The translations under genes were made by a program, and so were the position numbers. A stretch of 36,568 nucleotides of DNA from CAYQZD01 sp964421875 (GTDB taxonomy: Bacteria > Electryoneota > Tariuqbacteria > Tariuqbacterales > Tariuqbacteraceae): positions 1-36,568 of the forward strand of contig CAYQZD010000029.1 in NCBI GenBank assembly GCA_964421875.1, written 5' to 3'. Below, piece by piece: positions 10,112-19,305 of this stretch. The notes under the pieces are model-generated. The model did not search any database and was not told the origin of the DNA. It saw only the letters and a list, made by a program, of their open reading frames with translations. The number at the start of each line of letters is the position of its first letter. The stretch's first letter is position 1.

Positions 10112-12847
10112 CTACATCCTGTAGTTGAACCTGAAAGTGACCCGGTTTTCGGTGTAAGATGTGTTAATATAGTCGGCGGCTTTAAAGCCATCGTTGAAAT
10201 CGATGTTTTCTCCCTGGAAGCTGAGGGACATCCTGGGCGACACTTTCCATTTGACCCCGGCTTTAATCGAGCGTTTGACATTATCTATTTTGTAATTAAC
10301 CGTAGCGTCCATATCCTTTTTTCCGGACAACAGGTCCAGTCCCGCGAAAGTGGTCAAAGTCCGGTTGCGGAAATAGTAGCTGAACCGGGAATTGAAGATG
10401 TTGTAGATGGTGCTTTTCATCCCCGAGGCCTCCGGGTCGTTCACTGAATAACCATAGCTCCAGTCGATACGCCAGGGCCAGGGAGCATCCATTCCGGCGG
10501 AGACCATATAGGATTGATTGGAAAAATTGTAAGCCTCGTTTTTACTGTCATCATACTTCATCAGCATAATATTGGTGTTGACATTGGCGCGCCATTCACT
10601 ATAAGTGAACATATAACCCGAACCAATGTTGAAAGTCCCGGTTTTACTGTCGGTGGCGGTCAGTGAATACTCGTTGACACTAATGGTGTCTCCCGTAGTC
10701 CCGATGTTGTATTCCGTGGTGTCCTTTTCACCTTCACGAGAGTTCAGCCTGTAGGCGAAATTAAGGGAAGGATAGCTGGGGAACACAAGATTCACTCCGG
10801 CGCTTAAGATGTCGTTGCGAGTGGTTATCTCCTTGGCGTAGTAGAGGTTGTCATCGCGCCGCTCGCCCCCCAGGGAGAGTATGACACGATTACGCAGGAA
10901 CCGGGTGCGGGTATCGACCTTGAAAGCGCTGACATCCTTTAATAGCGATGGATTCCCCAGCGAATTATAGGTTTCAGGTATCCTCCGATAGTTTACTCTG
11001 AGGTTTGTGGGAATCAGGTAGAGCGGAGTGCGCAGGTCCGCGAATAATGTGGGTTTCCATAATTCAGTGGGCGAAAAGGTGTGGATGAGTTCATCGTTGA
11101 CTTCGAAATCGAAGTAGTCCTTCATCGCTTTATCGATATCGAGTATGATTTTATCGGCGTCATCCAGTTCCTCTCCTGCCTCCTGGTCCTCGTATAATTC
11201 ATCGATACGTTCCCGGCTGCCGTACATATTGTCGCTCATCAGGCTGAAAGCCCCCTCCAGAGTGAGATATGTGTTCTTAAAAAATCGTAAATCGAGGGTC
11301 ATCGAACCGACGATATTGTCCTTGGGTCTGCCCAGCTTTCCTTCCACACTTTCGTGGTCCAGTTCCCACCGTTCCCAATAATCATTCCAGAGAACAGTAT
11401 CGGTCGTGTCGATGTTTAAAACATTCTGAAGATACCAAGCCATACTATCGGCGTCCAAATTGGCGAATTCGTTCCCTCCTATCCCGATAATCTCGTCGCG
11501 GAAAGCGGCGGAATCACCGATATCATCCGTAAAACGGAGGTAATTGAAGCCGATTTGCGCCTTGTTAAAGACTTTTGCTTCGAGGTTTTCATATCCCAGG
11601 GTCGTCCTGACGCCGTAAGAATCCCGTTTGTAGGTGGGAGTGCCCACCCCTTTTTCATAAATGTATGTTGTGTCAAGATTGATAGAATCGATGATAGTGT
11701 CCACCAACACGCTGTCGTCCTCGTCGATTTGGTAGGGATTCACCTTGTTCCTGCTTTCGCCCCAGAAAGCCGACAGCCCGAAAAAGCCCAGCTTAAAATC
11801 GCCGCTGACGCCCCGGATTCGTGTTCCCTTGATGGTGAGTTCGCTGAAGCGCGGATTAGCGTCGCCAAAAACAACGGTGAGCGGTTTGGTCTGCATTTTA
11901 AAGCGGTAACGGTTTAAAGTCTGGCGCTGCTCCGATAAAGAGCGGGCGTTATCGTCCATATACATATTGTAATATAACTCCCCATCCGCGCGCAGCCATC
12001 CCCATTCGCCGTTCAATCTTAGTCTGGGGATGGTGCGGTCTACCGGTCGGTAAACCGGCTGCTCCTTGCCACTATACTTATCGTATTGACTCTCCAATGA
12101 GAAATCCGCGTTCCATTTAAGTTGAGCGCGTTTCTCCGCTCGAAAGGGCTCCACTCGAAATTCCACCCTCTTCACAGGGGATTCGTTTCCTTCCTTATCA
12201 CGCACGTGCACTTCGACCCGGTGCGTGCCAGAGGGGAGCCTCCCTATTGGAGCGTAGGTTATGAGGTCGCGTGAGACCTGCGCCTCCTCGGTCACATCCT
12301 TGCCATCGACGTAAACCCTTATGGATTCGATGTCGGTGTCGTCATCAGGGTCGAAAAGCGAGACGATAATCAGCTCCGCTCCCTGAGGCAGGATGGAGCC
12401 GGGTTCCGGGGAGAGGACCTGAACGTTGGTGGGGCGCCCCTCTTCCACTTGAATAATAATTTCAAATTCATAGGGATTGATGTCGGGATTGATTTCGGGC
12501 GACGTTCGGGTATTCCCGCCGTTGTCTTCGGCAGAAACATAGTATTCAATTTTACCCAGGTCGAGGAATTCGGGGTGTATTATGGCGACATAGTAGTCGA
12601 ATTCGGGCTGGAAATCGACAAAGTCGAATTCTAATTCACCCGGCCGGCGGAAAAAAAGCCGCAGCACCGTGATTTGTCCGTCGTCGATCACTGTGGCTCG
12701 GATTTTCAGTGGTTCGCCGGGGTGGTACTCCTCGGTCTCGATTTGAAGGATGTTGGGGGGCATATCTTGGGCGGGCAAAGGGCATAACCCCGCTGAAATC
12801 AGCAGAAGCGTTGCCGATAAAGGAAATAGAATGAAGTTGAGACGCAT
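10112..12847 (-). CDS. Large exported protein with Ig-like domains and a probable outer-membrane barrel
   Basis: About 911 residues from the ATG at 12847, which has AGGTGAG just upstream; a GTG at 12856 overlaps that site and is less likely. A signal peptide (MRLNFILFPLSATLLLISAG ... PAQ) is followed by two Ig-like domains: about 25-125 (EYHPGEPLKIRATVIDDG ... IEYYVSAEDNGGN) and about 130-225 (VQVLSPEPGSILPQGAELIIVSLFD ... SGTHRVEVHVRDKEGNES). The remaining ~680 residues are rich in alternating aromatic/polar strands and end in 'YTENRVTFRFNYRM'. That terminal strand with an aromatic near the C-terminus is typical of outer-membrane beta-barrels. No named family is certain. It lies downstream of nothing obvious on its strand; the cyclase gene begins 124 bp after its end, so they could be co-transcribed. 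Confidence 0.75.
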   Translation of the reverse strand: MRLNFILFPLSATLLLISAGLCPLPAQDMPPNILQIETEEYHPGEPLKIRATVIDDGQITVLRLFFRRPGELEFDFVDFQPEFDYYVAIIHPEFLDLGKIEYYVSAEDNGGNTRTSPEINPDINPYEFEIIIQVEEGRPTNVQVLSPEPGSILPQGAELIIVSLFDPDDDTDIESIRVYVDGKDVTEEAQVSRDLITYAPIGRLPSGTHRVEVHVRDKEGNESPVKRVEFRVEPFRAEKRAQLKWNADFSLESQYDKYSGKEQPVYRPVDRTIPRLRLNGEWGWLRADGELYYNMYMDDNARSLSEQRQTLNRYRFKMQTKPLTVVFGDANPRFSELTIKGTRIRGVSGDFKLGFFGLSAFWGESRNKVNPYQIDEDDSVLVDTIIDSINLDTTYIYEKGVGTPTYKRDSYGVRTTLGYENLEAKVFNKAQIGFNYLRFTDDIGDSAAFRDEIIGIGGNEFANLDADSMAWYLQNVLNIDTTDTVLWNDYWERWELDHESVEGKLGRPKDNIVGSMTLDLRFFKNTYLTLEGAFSLMSDNMYGSRERIDELYEDQEAGEELDDADKIILDIDKAMKDYFDFEVNDELIHTFSPTELWKPTLFADLRTPLYLIPTNLRVNYRRIPETYNSLGNPSLLKDVSAFKVDTRTRFLRNRVILSLGGERRDDNLYYAKEITTRNDILSAGVNLVFPSYPSLNFAYRLNSREGEKDTTEYNIGTTGDTISVNEYSLTATDSKTGTFNIGSGYMFTYSEWRANVNTNIMLMKYDDSKNEAYNFSNQSYMVSAGMDAPWPWRIDWSYGYSVNDPEASGMKSTIYNIFNSRFSYYFRNRTLTTFAGLDLLSGKKDMDATVNYKIDNVKRSIKAGVKWKVSPRMSLSFQGENIDFNDGFKAADYINTSYTENRVTFRFNYRM

Positions 12848-12951
12848 ATAACTCACCTGATATTCTATAGTGTGTTTTGTATTCGGTAATTAGTGCTATG
12901 CCAATAGTAGGAATTCAACGCTAGAATCAAAGAACCGGCAATTGGACAAGG

Positions 12952-13245
12952 TAAACCATCATTCGATGGATTTTTTCGCGAACCATCGTGCAATTTAGGA
13001 TGAAATCTTTCGGCTCGCGTGATACGCTGCCGATATTTTCAGGATAAACCATCATTCGATGGATTTTTTCGCGAACCATCGTGCAATTTAGGATGAAATN
13101 NNNNNNNNNNNNNNNNNNNNNNNNNNNNNNNNNNNNNNNNNNNNNNNNNNNNNNNNNNNNNNNNNNNNNNNNNNNNNNNNNNNNNNNNNNNNNNNNNNNC
13201 TTACGGCTCGCGTGATACGCTGCCGATATTTTCAGGATAAAATAA
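12952..13245. repeat. 93-bp tandem repeat containing a 100-N assembly gap
   Basis: One complete 93-bp unit starts at 12952 and is followed by a second, near-identical unit from 13045. The second unit runs into 100 N (13100-13199), and the tail of a further unit emerges at 13200-13245. The unit contains a small hairpin CCATC/GATGG directly followed by six T, and the word GCTCGCGTGATACGCTGCC. The 100-N run is the usual placeholder for a gap of unknown size, so the true copy number is unknown. Confidence 0.9.
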
Positions 13246-13660
13246 ATATTAACAACATTGAGACAAAAAAGCAAGGACACGTGCGAAAAAAATGAATATT
13301 ATCCCCTGTATTATAAGCCCTCATAGAACTAAATGAAGTACAGCAGGTCTTTATGGATGTGTTGCCGAAACCAATTTCGACTCATCATTCTGAGTGGCGG
13401 GATTGAGACAACCCAGCCACCAAGCGGGGGCTTTGGAGTCGGGTTCGTCCTCGAACCAGACATAGATGTTTGGGCAACAGCTCCTTATAAATCTATCACT
13501 ATTGGATTGAGAATAGATGAAATCAGCTCAAGGATTAAAGATATTCACAAACAAAATCCTATCTAAGCTTGCTTTTTTTCGATTATTTCCATACCTTAAG
13601 CCTAAAGTATTAATGCAGAACCGGTCCGCGCCGGCGGGCTTAAAACAAGGAGAAATTATA
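13246..13660. other. Region before the response regulator, no credible gene
   Basis: About 415 bp. An open frame at 13333-13566 (77 codons) lacks a ribosome-binding site and any recognisable motif, so I do not call it. A hairpin GGTTCG/CGAACC lies near 13442-13456. The response regulator frame is open upstream from 13517, but its ribosome-binding site places the start at 13661. Confidence 0.4.
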
Positions 13661-14050
13661 GTGGCAACGGGCAAAAAAGTCTTGATTGTCGACGACGAAA
13701 AGGACGTGCTGACCTACCTTAAAACACTATTCGAGGACCACGGATATGAAACCGTGCTGGCAGAAGACGGTAAGGCAGGGATGGAAAAGGCGCGCACGGA
13801 AAAACCCGACCTGATTTCTCTCGATATCTCAATGCCGGAGGAATCCGGGGTGAAGATGTTTCGAGACCTGCAGGATGATGAAGAACTCGCCTCCATACCG
13901 GTAGTAATCATCACAGGTCTCTCCAGCGATTTCAAACGATTTATAGACTATCTGGAAAAACGAAAGCAGTTGAAACCGCCCGCGGCTTATTTTGAAAAAC
14001 CCATCGACCGCGATGACCTGATTGCCAAGGTCAACGGCATCCTGGGCTAA
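13661..14050 (+). CDS. Single-domain response regulator (receiver only)
   Basis: 129 residues, beginning at GTG 13661, eight bases after AGGAG. The whole protein is one CheY-like receiver: acidic pair D11-D12 after 'KVLIV', phosphoacceptor Asp55 (LISLDISMP), the Thr of 'VVIITGLS', and the conserved Lys of 'YFEKPID'. A short insertion (SSDFKRFIDYLEKRKQLKPPAAY) sits between the Thr and Lys motifs. There is no output domain, so it probably acts by binding a partner or as a phosphorelay intermediate. No kinase is adjacent; the kinases at 30642-35990 are far away. A good terminator follows. Confidence 0.93.
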   Translation: MATGKKVLIVDDEKDVLTYLKTLFEDHGYETVLAEDGKAGMEKARTEKPDLISLDISMPEESGVKMFRDLQDDEELASIPVVIITGLSSDFKRFIDYLEKRKQLKPPAAYFEKPIDRDDLIAKVNGILG

Positions 14051-14088
14051 GCGCTGCTGACATCCATTGTAACCGGAATTATCATCAC

Positions 14089-14113
14089 GGGGTTTGGGAA
14101 TCAAACCCCTTTT
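14089..14113 (+). terminator. Intrinsic terminator after the response regulator
   Basis: 8-bp stem GGGGTTTG/CAAACCCC with loop GGAAT, followed by TTTT. It lies 39 bp after the stop codon. Confidence 0.85.
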
Positions 14114-14242
14114 CTATATTAGTTTAGCTTTAATTATCGATTTTCCCCCATTTCGCTCATTTCCAAGCAACTTTTTCCCCCTTTCCGATGTCATTAATAG
14201 AGAGGGGAATGTCAACCTATGTATAATTTACTTGGGAGTTCA

Positions 14243-17200
14243 ATGAAAAAACTTATCATTTCCACACTATCCGCTGCGGCCATTATGCTTATTACCGCCG
14301 GAGGCTACTGCAATTACGACCAGGGATTCCTCCGCTATCCTGACGCGCAAGGGGATAAAGTTGTCTTCGCGTCGGAGGGGGACCTGTGGATCGTTCCGCT
14401 GAAAGGCGGCGTCGCCAAGAGGCTGACCACCCACGACGGCGAAGAACGCTACGGCAAATTCTCCCCCGACGGGAAATGGATTGCCTACAGCGCCCAGTAC
14501 GAAGGCAATATGGACGTCTATGTAGTGCCGGTCGAAGGAGGAGAACCCAAGCGTCTGACTTTCCATCCCGGTTACGATAACGTGGCTGGCTGGACCCCGG
14601 ACGGGAGGATTATGTACCGCGCCGTTTATAACAACGGTCTCTACGACTATCAGATGTACACCGTTTCCCCCAAAGGCGATTATCCCCGCTTTCTGGGTTT
14701 GGACAAGGCGGCGCAGGCTTCTTTCTCACCGGACGGCGATAAAATTGCCTACACCCAAATATTCCGCAACAACGCCACCTGGAAACGGTACAAGGGCGGG
14801 ATGTCCGACCAAATCTGGGTCGCCGACCTGAAACGGAAGCAGTACGGCAAAGCGCCCGTTTCCACCTATCTCGGTCATAACTCTTATCCGATGTGGATTG
14901 GCGACCGCATCTACTTCCTCAGCGATTCCACCGGCAGGAAGAACATTTGGTCGATGAAGCCTGACGGCTCCGACCAGCGCCAGCATACCTTCCACAAGGA
15001 CTACGACGCCCGCTGGCCCAGCCCCAGTGAAACCGAAGGCATCATTGTTTATCAGATGGCGATGGATGTCTGGAAGTATGACGCCAACACCGGTAAATAC
15101 GCAAAAATCGACATTGCCCTTCCTTCGGAAAGGCTCCGCGCCCGCACCCGCATCGTCAGCCCATCGGGCTATATTGACGATTGGGACCTATCTTCCGACG
15201 GGAAGTGGATTGTCATCGCCGCCAGAGGGCAGATTTTCACCGCTCCCACCAAGAGCCGTGAAGCTCTTATCCGCCGCTTGACCGATTCTTTCACCTATCG
15301 CGCCAGGCATCCCTTCTTCATCGACGGCAAGGTAATGGCTTTTACAGATAAATCCGGCGAGGACGAATTCCACCTTTTCGACCCCTATATGAAGGAGAAA
15401 ACAAAGCAGATTTCCAAAGGGAACAAGGTCTGGCGCTACCGGGGCGTCCCCTCCCCGGACGGCAAATGGGTGGCTTTCAGCGACGGAAACCTCGACCTCT
15501 GGATTATGGATGCGGAAAGCGGCAAGACCCGCAAGGTAGCGCACTGCGATATTTGGGAAATCCGCAATTTTGAATGGTCGCCCGACAGCCGGTATCTGGC
15601 TTACACCAATCATGAGAGTTGGGATGTGAGCAGCGTCCGGATTTACGATGTTGAGAAAAAATCCAACCATTTGGTGACCAGCCCGATGTACAGCTCTTAC
15701 CATCCGACCTGGGATCCCAAAGGTAAATACCTCTACTACGCCTCCACCTCCAATTTCAGCGCTCTGCGGGGGATGTACGGCGCGCAATTCGTCTATTACA
15801 GGCCGGACAAACTCTACATTGTTCTTTTGAAGGAGGACGCAGAAAGCCCCTTCGCCCCGGAAAAGGATTTATTGGAACCTCCCAAGGAGGAAGAGAAGGA
15901 AGATAAGGATAAAGACAAGGATAAAGACAAAGAGGGGGATAAGGAGGAAGAAGAAGAAGAATTCAAAGTTGAAATCGACTGGGCCGGCATTCAAGACCGC
16001 ACGGTTGAAATCCCGGTCAAGGGCGGCTACTACTTTGGTCTCACTGCCGCCGAAGGGATGCTCTACTACCTGTCAAGGGAACCGGTTGGCACTATGACTG
16101 ACAATAAGGACGCCTACAAACCCGACCTGAACCTCTATAAGTTCGACAAACGCAAGCGTCATACTGTGGCTAACAGTATCGATGGTTACGACCTTTCCGA
16201 CGACCGCAAGGTCGCAATGGTGCGGATGGGTTCGCGGTTCATCAAGATGGACGCCGGAGCCACTGAGTTGCCCAAAGGTGAAGGGGACGATGACCCCGCG
16301 GTCAAGCTCAACGGCTGGAGTATGACACTCGATCCCCGCGACGAGTGGAAACAGATGTTCCGTCAAGCCTGGCGCGTTCAGCGGGATTTCTTCTATGATG
16401 AAGATATGCATGGAGTAGACTGGCCTCAGGTTTTTGAACATTATAAGGGCCTCATCGACCGTATCTCCACCCGCGCCGAACTGAACGACCTCATTGGCGA
16501 GATGATAGGCGAACTCAACGCCGGACACGCTTACGTATTCGGAGGCGACATTCACCGCACCCATCCCATTAGCGTAGGACTTTTGGGCGCGGACATCAGC
16601 CGCGACCGTTCCGGGTATTTCCGCATCGACAAGATTTTCGCCGCGGACAAAACCCAAGAACAGTGGGTGTCTCCGTTGGTAAGGTCTGAGGTTGGAGCCA
16701 AAGTGGGAGATTATATCGTCGCTATCGACGGCGTCCCCGCCAACTCGGTGAACAATTACCTGGAACTGCTGCAGAACAAAGCGGGCAAACAGGTAATTCT
16801 TTCCCTGAATTCCAAACCTTCACTGAAGGAAGCCCGGGATGTGCTGGTGGAGCCGGTGGGCGGCGAATACTCTATGCGCTATCGCGACTGGGTGGAAGGC
16901 AGACGCAAGTATGTCGAGGATAAATCCGGCGGGAAGATTGGCTATGTGCATCTTTCGAATATGATGAGCCACGGCCTGTGGCAATTTGGGCAGCAGTTTT
17001 ATCCCCAATCCGATAAGCCTGCTATGATTCTGGATGTGCGCCACAACGGCGGCGGTAATGTCGCACCTATGCTCCTCTCCCAGCTTAACCGCAAAGTGTG
17101 GGCTACCGGGAGACCGCGGCACGGCGGCAGGTATACCGATCCCGCCTCCGCTTTCTATGGACATTATGCCCTAATCTGCGACGCCCAGACAGGCTCCGAC

Positions 17201-17563
17201 GGTGAAACCTTCACTCAGGGCGCTAAGATGCTGGGACTTGGACCAGTGTTTGGGAAGCGCACCTGGGGTGGATGGGTCGGTATCCGCGGCGACAAACCTT
17301 TCAATGACCGCGGGCTCTACACTTCTCCGGAATTCTCCGGATGGGGAGTCATCGGCGATGAAAAGGGTAAATGGCTCATCGAAGGCCCCGGAGTTAAGCC
17401 TGACCATCCTGTAGAGAACGACCCCGGCTCCGTGTTAGCGGGGAAAGATCCGCAGCTTGACGCGGCTATCGACTATCTGGTGAAGGAGATGAGGGATAAT
17501 CCCAAGAAACTTCCCGAAGAGCCGCCGATACCTAAAAAGGAATCGAATTTCCCCAAAAGATAG
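14243..17563 (+). CDS. Tricorn-like S41 family protease, exported
   Basis: About 1,106 residues from ATG 14243, which follows GGGAG at good spacing; an upstream in-frame ATG at 14219 has none. A signal peptide (MKKLIISTLSAAAIMLITAGGY) suggests periplasmic or surface location. Domains in order: two beta-propeller regions of WD40-like/PD40 repeats (about 25-320 and 335-650; repeated 'FSPDGKWIAYS', 'WSPDSRYLAYT'), a very charged Lys/Asp/Glu linker near 548-574, a helical region, a PDZ domain (about 780-860) and a C-terminal S41 peptidase core. The likely nucleophile is Ser985 (QTGSDGE), with His762 in 'LNAGHAY'. In archaeal tricorn a Ser precedes that His; here it is Gly761. Such proteases cleave peptides after other proteases. 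The gene is monocistronic by its terminators. Confidence 0.93.
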   Translation: MKKLIISTLSAAAIMLITAGGYCNYDQGFLRYPDAQGDKVVFASEGDLWIVPLKGGVAKRLTTHDGEERYGKFSPDGKWIAYSAQYEGNMDVYVVPVEGGEPKRLTFHPGYDNVAGWTPDGRIMYRAVYNNGLYDYQMYTVSPKGDYPRFLGLDKAAQASFSPDGDKIAYTQIFRNNATWKRYKGGMSDQIWVADLKRKQYGKAPVSTYLGHNSYPMWIGDRIYFLSDSTGRKNIWSMKPDGSDQRQHTFHKDYDARWPSPSETEGIIVYQMAMDVWKYDANTGKYAKIDIALPSERLRARTRIVSPSGYIDDWDLSSDGKWIVIAARGQIFTAPTKSREALIRRLTDSFTYRARHPFFIDGKVMAFTDKSGEDEFHLFDPYMKEKTKQISKGNKVWRYRGVPSPDGKWVAFSDGNLDLWIMDAESGKTRKVAHCDIWEIRNFEWSPDSRYLAYTNHESWDVSSVRIYDVEKKSNHLVTSPMYSSYHPTWDPKGKYLYYASTSNFSALRGMYGAQFVYYRPDKLYIVLLKEDAESPFAPEKDLLEPPKEEEKEDKDKDKDKDKEGDKEEEEEEFKVEIDWAGIQDRTVEIPVKGGYYFGLTAAEGMLYYLSREPVGTMTDNKDAYKPDLNLYKFDKRKRHTVANSIDGYDLSDDRKVAMVRMGSRFIKMDAGATELPKGEGDDDPAVKLNGWSMTLDPRDEWKQMFRQAWRVQRDFFYDEDMHGVDWPQVFEHYKGLIDRISTRAELNDLIGEMIGELNAGHAYVFGGDIHRTHPISVGLLGADISRDRSGYFRIDKIFAADKTQEQWVSPLVRSEVGAKVGDYIVAIDGVPANSVNNYLELLQNKAGKQVILSLNSKPSLKEARDVLVEPVGGEYSMRYRDWVEGRRKYVEDKSGGKIGYVHLSNMMSHGLWQFGQQFYPQSDKPAMILDVRHNGGGNVAPMLLSQLNRKVWATGRPRHGGRYTDPASAFYGHYALICDAQTGSDGETFTQGAKMLGLGPVFGKRTWGGWVGIRGDKPFNDRGLYTSPEFSGWGVIGDEKGKWLIEGPGVKPDHPVENDPGSVLAGKDPQLDAAIDYLVKEMRDNPKKLPEEPPIPKKESNFPKR

Positions 17564-17671
17564 CCCTCATTCGAGGGTCTCTGCCGCGGCTTCGCAACTT
17601 AAAGGATGAAAACAATGCCTCGCGAGGAAGCGGCAAAGAAACTATCGAACATATTAGTTGGAATGGGGAAC

Positions 17672-17704
17672 GAGCCGGGCTGGCGACAGTCCGGCTCTTT
17701 TTTT
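17672..17704 (+). terminator. Intrinsic terminator after the tricorn-like protease
   Basis: Stem GAGCCGG/CCGGCTC enclosing a smaller CTG/CAG stem, followed by seven T. It is about 110 bp after the stop codon. Confidence 0.85.
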
Positions 17705-17715
17705 AAATTTATCAT

Positions 17716-17744
17716 TTGACAATTAACAATGTACGGATTACATT
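17716..17744 (+). promoter_or_regulatory. Possible sigma-70 promoter upstream of the cohesin-like gene
   Basis: TTGACA (17716-17721), 17-bp spacer, TACATT (17739-17744). A second TTGACA at 17755-17760 has TAATAT 19 bp downstream. Both are more than 200 bp upstream of the gene, with a palindromic repeat between, so assignment is tentative. Confidence 0.35.
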
Positions 17745-17805
17745 AAAGAGAGTGTTGACAAACAACTCTCACTCTACCTTAATATTGTTATATTCAAACA
17801 CTTGC

Positions 17806-17896
17806 GATTGTCATCCTGAACGCAGTGAAGGATCTCCAATTTGCATTAAACTTATATTTAACAAAGAGATTCTTCGCTTCGCTTAGAATGACAATC
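17806..17896. repeat. 91-bp palindromic repeat (MITE- or REP-like)
   Basis: Two 31-bp imperfect inverted arms: GATTGTCATCCTGAACG... and the complement of ...CTTAGAATGACAATC. The centre is AT-rich. About 24 of 31 positions agree between arms, and several mismatches would form G-U pairs in RNA. A related single arm lies at 7352-7378. The 414-bp region 17564-17977 otherwise holds only the terminator and possible promoter described separately. Confidence 0.7.
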
Positions 17897-17977
17897 CTAA
17901 TTATCAAAGCTCTCATTATTAGAACAAAGTCTGAATTAGCAGCTCTCTTGAACATAAACTAACCTATGAGGCTTGCT

Positions 17978-19128
17978 ATGCGTTTTCACCATCATTCTAT
18001 TACACTCCTGGTGTTGAGTTCAATCTTGGTGGCGTTATCGCCCGCAGCCGCCCAAATCACCCTGACCATCCCCGACACCTCCGCCGCGCCGGGAGACATC
18101 ATCCAACTACCCATTTACACCACCAACCTCTCCGGTTTAGGAGTGGGGCAGTTGACCTGGACTTAGTCTGGGACGATTCCACACTGATAACCTGCAGCAG
18201 CTACAGCCGGGTGGGCACTATCATCGAGACTATGAGCCTTTTTATGGTGACCTGCACTTACGAGCCCGGCAGGGTGCAGTGCCGCACAATGAATATCGGG
18301 CCGGTGCCGCTATCCGGGGAAGGGGCGCTGATAAAATTCGTCTTCAATGTGTCTCAGACCCGCACCGGCGCCGCCAATGTGAACATTGAATATCCCCGGT
18401 TCGGCAGCCGGACAGTGACCGTGGTTCCCGGAGTGTTCACCGTGGCTCCGCTTAGCATCACCCTCACTCCCCAGAATCCGCCGATACAAATTTCCGCCGG
18501 GGGAGGATATTTCGATTTTAACGCCCAGCTCGACAACGCTTCCCAGAATCCGATGACCATCGACGCCTGGACCGATGTCACCCTTCCCAACGGAACCACT
18601 CTGGGCCGAGCCCTGATAATGCGCAGTAATCTTCCTCTGTCTGCAAAAGCAACGCTATACCGTGAAGGGATAAGACAGCAGGTTCCGAGCAGTGCGCCGC
18701 CGGGGAATTATATCTATATCGGGAATGTGGGATACTACCCCGACTCCGTCATCGCCTTCGACACTTTCCCCTTCACCAAGCTGGCGGGAGAGTCAACGGG
18801 CGGTGAGGATATGGGTTGGACAATAACCGGTTGGTTCGATGATGACGAATTTTCAGTTCTCAATTCTCAATTCTTAATTCTCAATTTCTCCCCCAATCCT
18901 TTCAACGCATCGACAGCTCTCAGCTTCGAGCTGCAAGCTGCAAGTAATGTAAGACTCGCAATCTACGACATTGCCGGGCGGGAAATTGCGGTTTTGGTCG
19001 ATGGCTTCAAACCCGCCGGGACGCATCAGGTGGTGTTGGATGCGTCGGCGATATCGAGTGGGGTGTATTTCGCGCGCTTGACCGCAGGGGGAACTTCTCA
19101 GACCGTTAAAATGCTGTTGGTGAAGTAG
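17978..19128 (+). CDS. Cohesin-like exported protein with T9SS-type sorting domain, frameshifted
   Basis: The start is ATG 17978, with GAGG six bases upstream; an in-frame ATG at 17966 lacks this. Signal peptide: MRFHHHSITLLVLSS...PAAAQ. The frame breaks at about 18152: after 'LSGLGVGQ' the reading shifts and hits TAG, while the next frame gives 'DLDLVWDDSTLITCSSYSRVG', the natural continuation. One base appears to be missing. Restored, the protein is about 383 residues: a cohesin-like fold (about 20-150), an Ig-like region starting 'SITLTPQNPPIQISAGGG' shared with the downstream exported proteins, a short repeat-encoded linker, and the PNPFN...MLLVK sorting domain. Cohesin-like domains bind partner modules, so a surface-assembly role is plausible. 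It may be a pseudogene or a sequencing error. Confidence 0.75.
18854..18888 (+). repeat. Heptanucleotide array before the sorting domain (cohesin-like gene)
   Basis: About five units of consensus YARTTCT (CAGTTCT, CAATTCT, CAATTCT, TAATTCT, then CAATTTC). It encodes the linker just before PNPFN. Confidence 0.85.
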
Positions 19129-19180
19129 CAGGGGCGATTATAGCCGTTCTATTAGGGAGTGTTGCCTTAATGATTATTGC

Positions 19181-19259
19181 GTGCTGTCGACTCTCCGCAG
19201 TCGACAGCATATTAAATAATAATAAATACTTGGTATCGAGTGCGGAGACTCGACACCAC
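19181..19259. repeat. REP-like double-hairpin element, copy 2
   Basis: Same structure as 2219-2297. Hairpin A is identical (19182-19209). Hairpin B reads GGTATCGAGT/ACTCGACACC with loop GCGGAG (19232-19257). That loop is the exact complement of hairpin A's loop CTCCGC. The stem differs from copy 1 by paired changes (GGGT/ACCC versus GAGT/ACTC). Confidence 0.85.
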
Positions 19260-19305
19260 GGTAATTTGATTTGGGCAACAGACCCATTAAAAATGATAAT
19301 AAATC

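Noticed and set aside
12952..13245. CRISPR array
   Set aside because: The repeat is a direct tandem repeat of 93 bp without unique spacers, and no cas gene is nearby.
13333..13566. Open frame of 77 codons before the response regulator
   Set aside because: No ribosome-binding site, no recognisable motif, and composition unlike neighbouring genes.
14222..14227. TATAAT upstream of the tricorn-like protease
   Set aside because: No matching -35 at the right spacing, and the transcript would start at or inside the ribosome-binding site.
17607..17720. Short frame (about 37 codons) after the tricorn-like protease
   Set aside because: It runs through the intrinsic terminator and shows no conserved feature.
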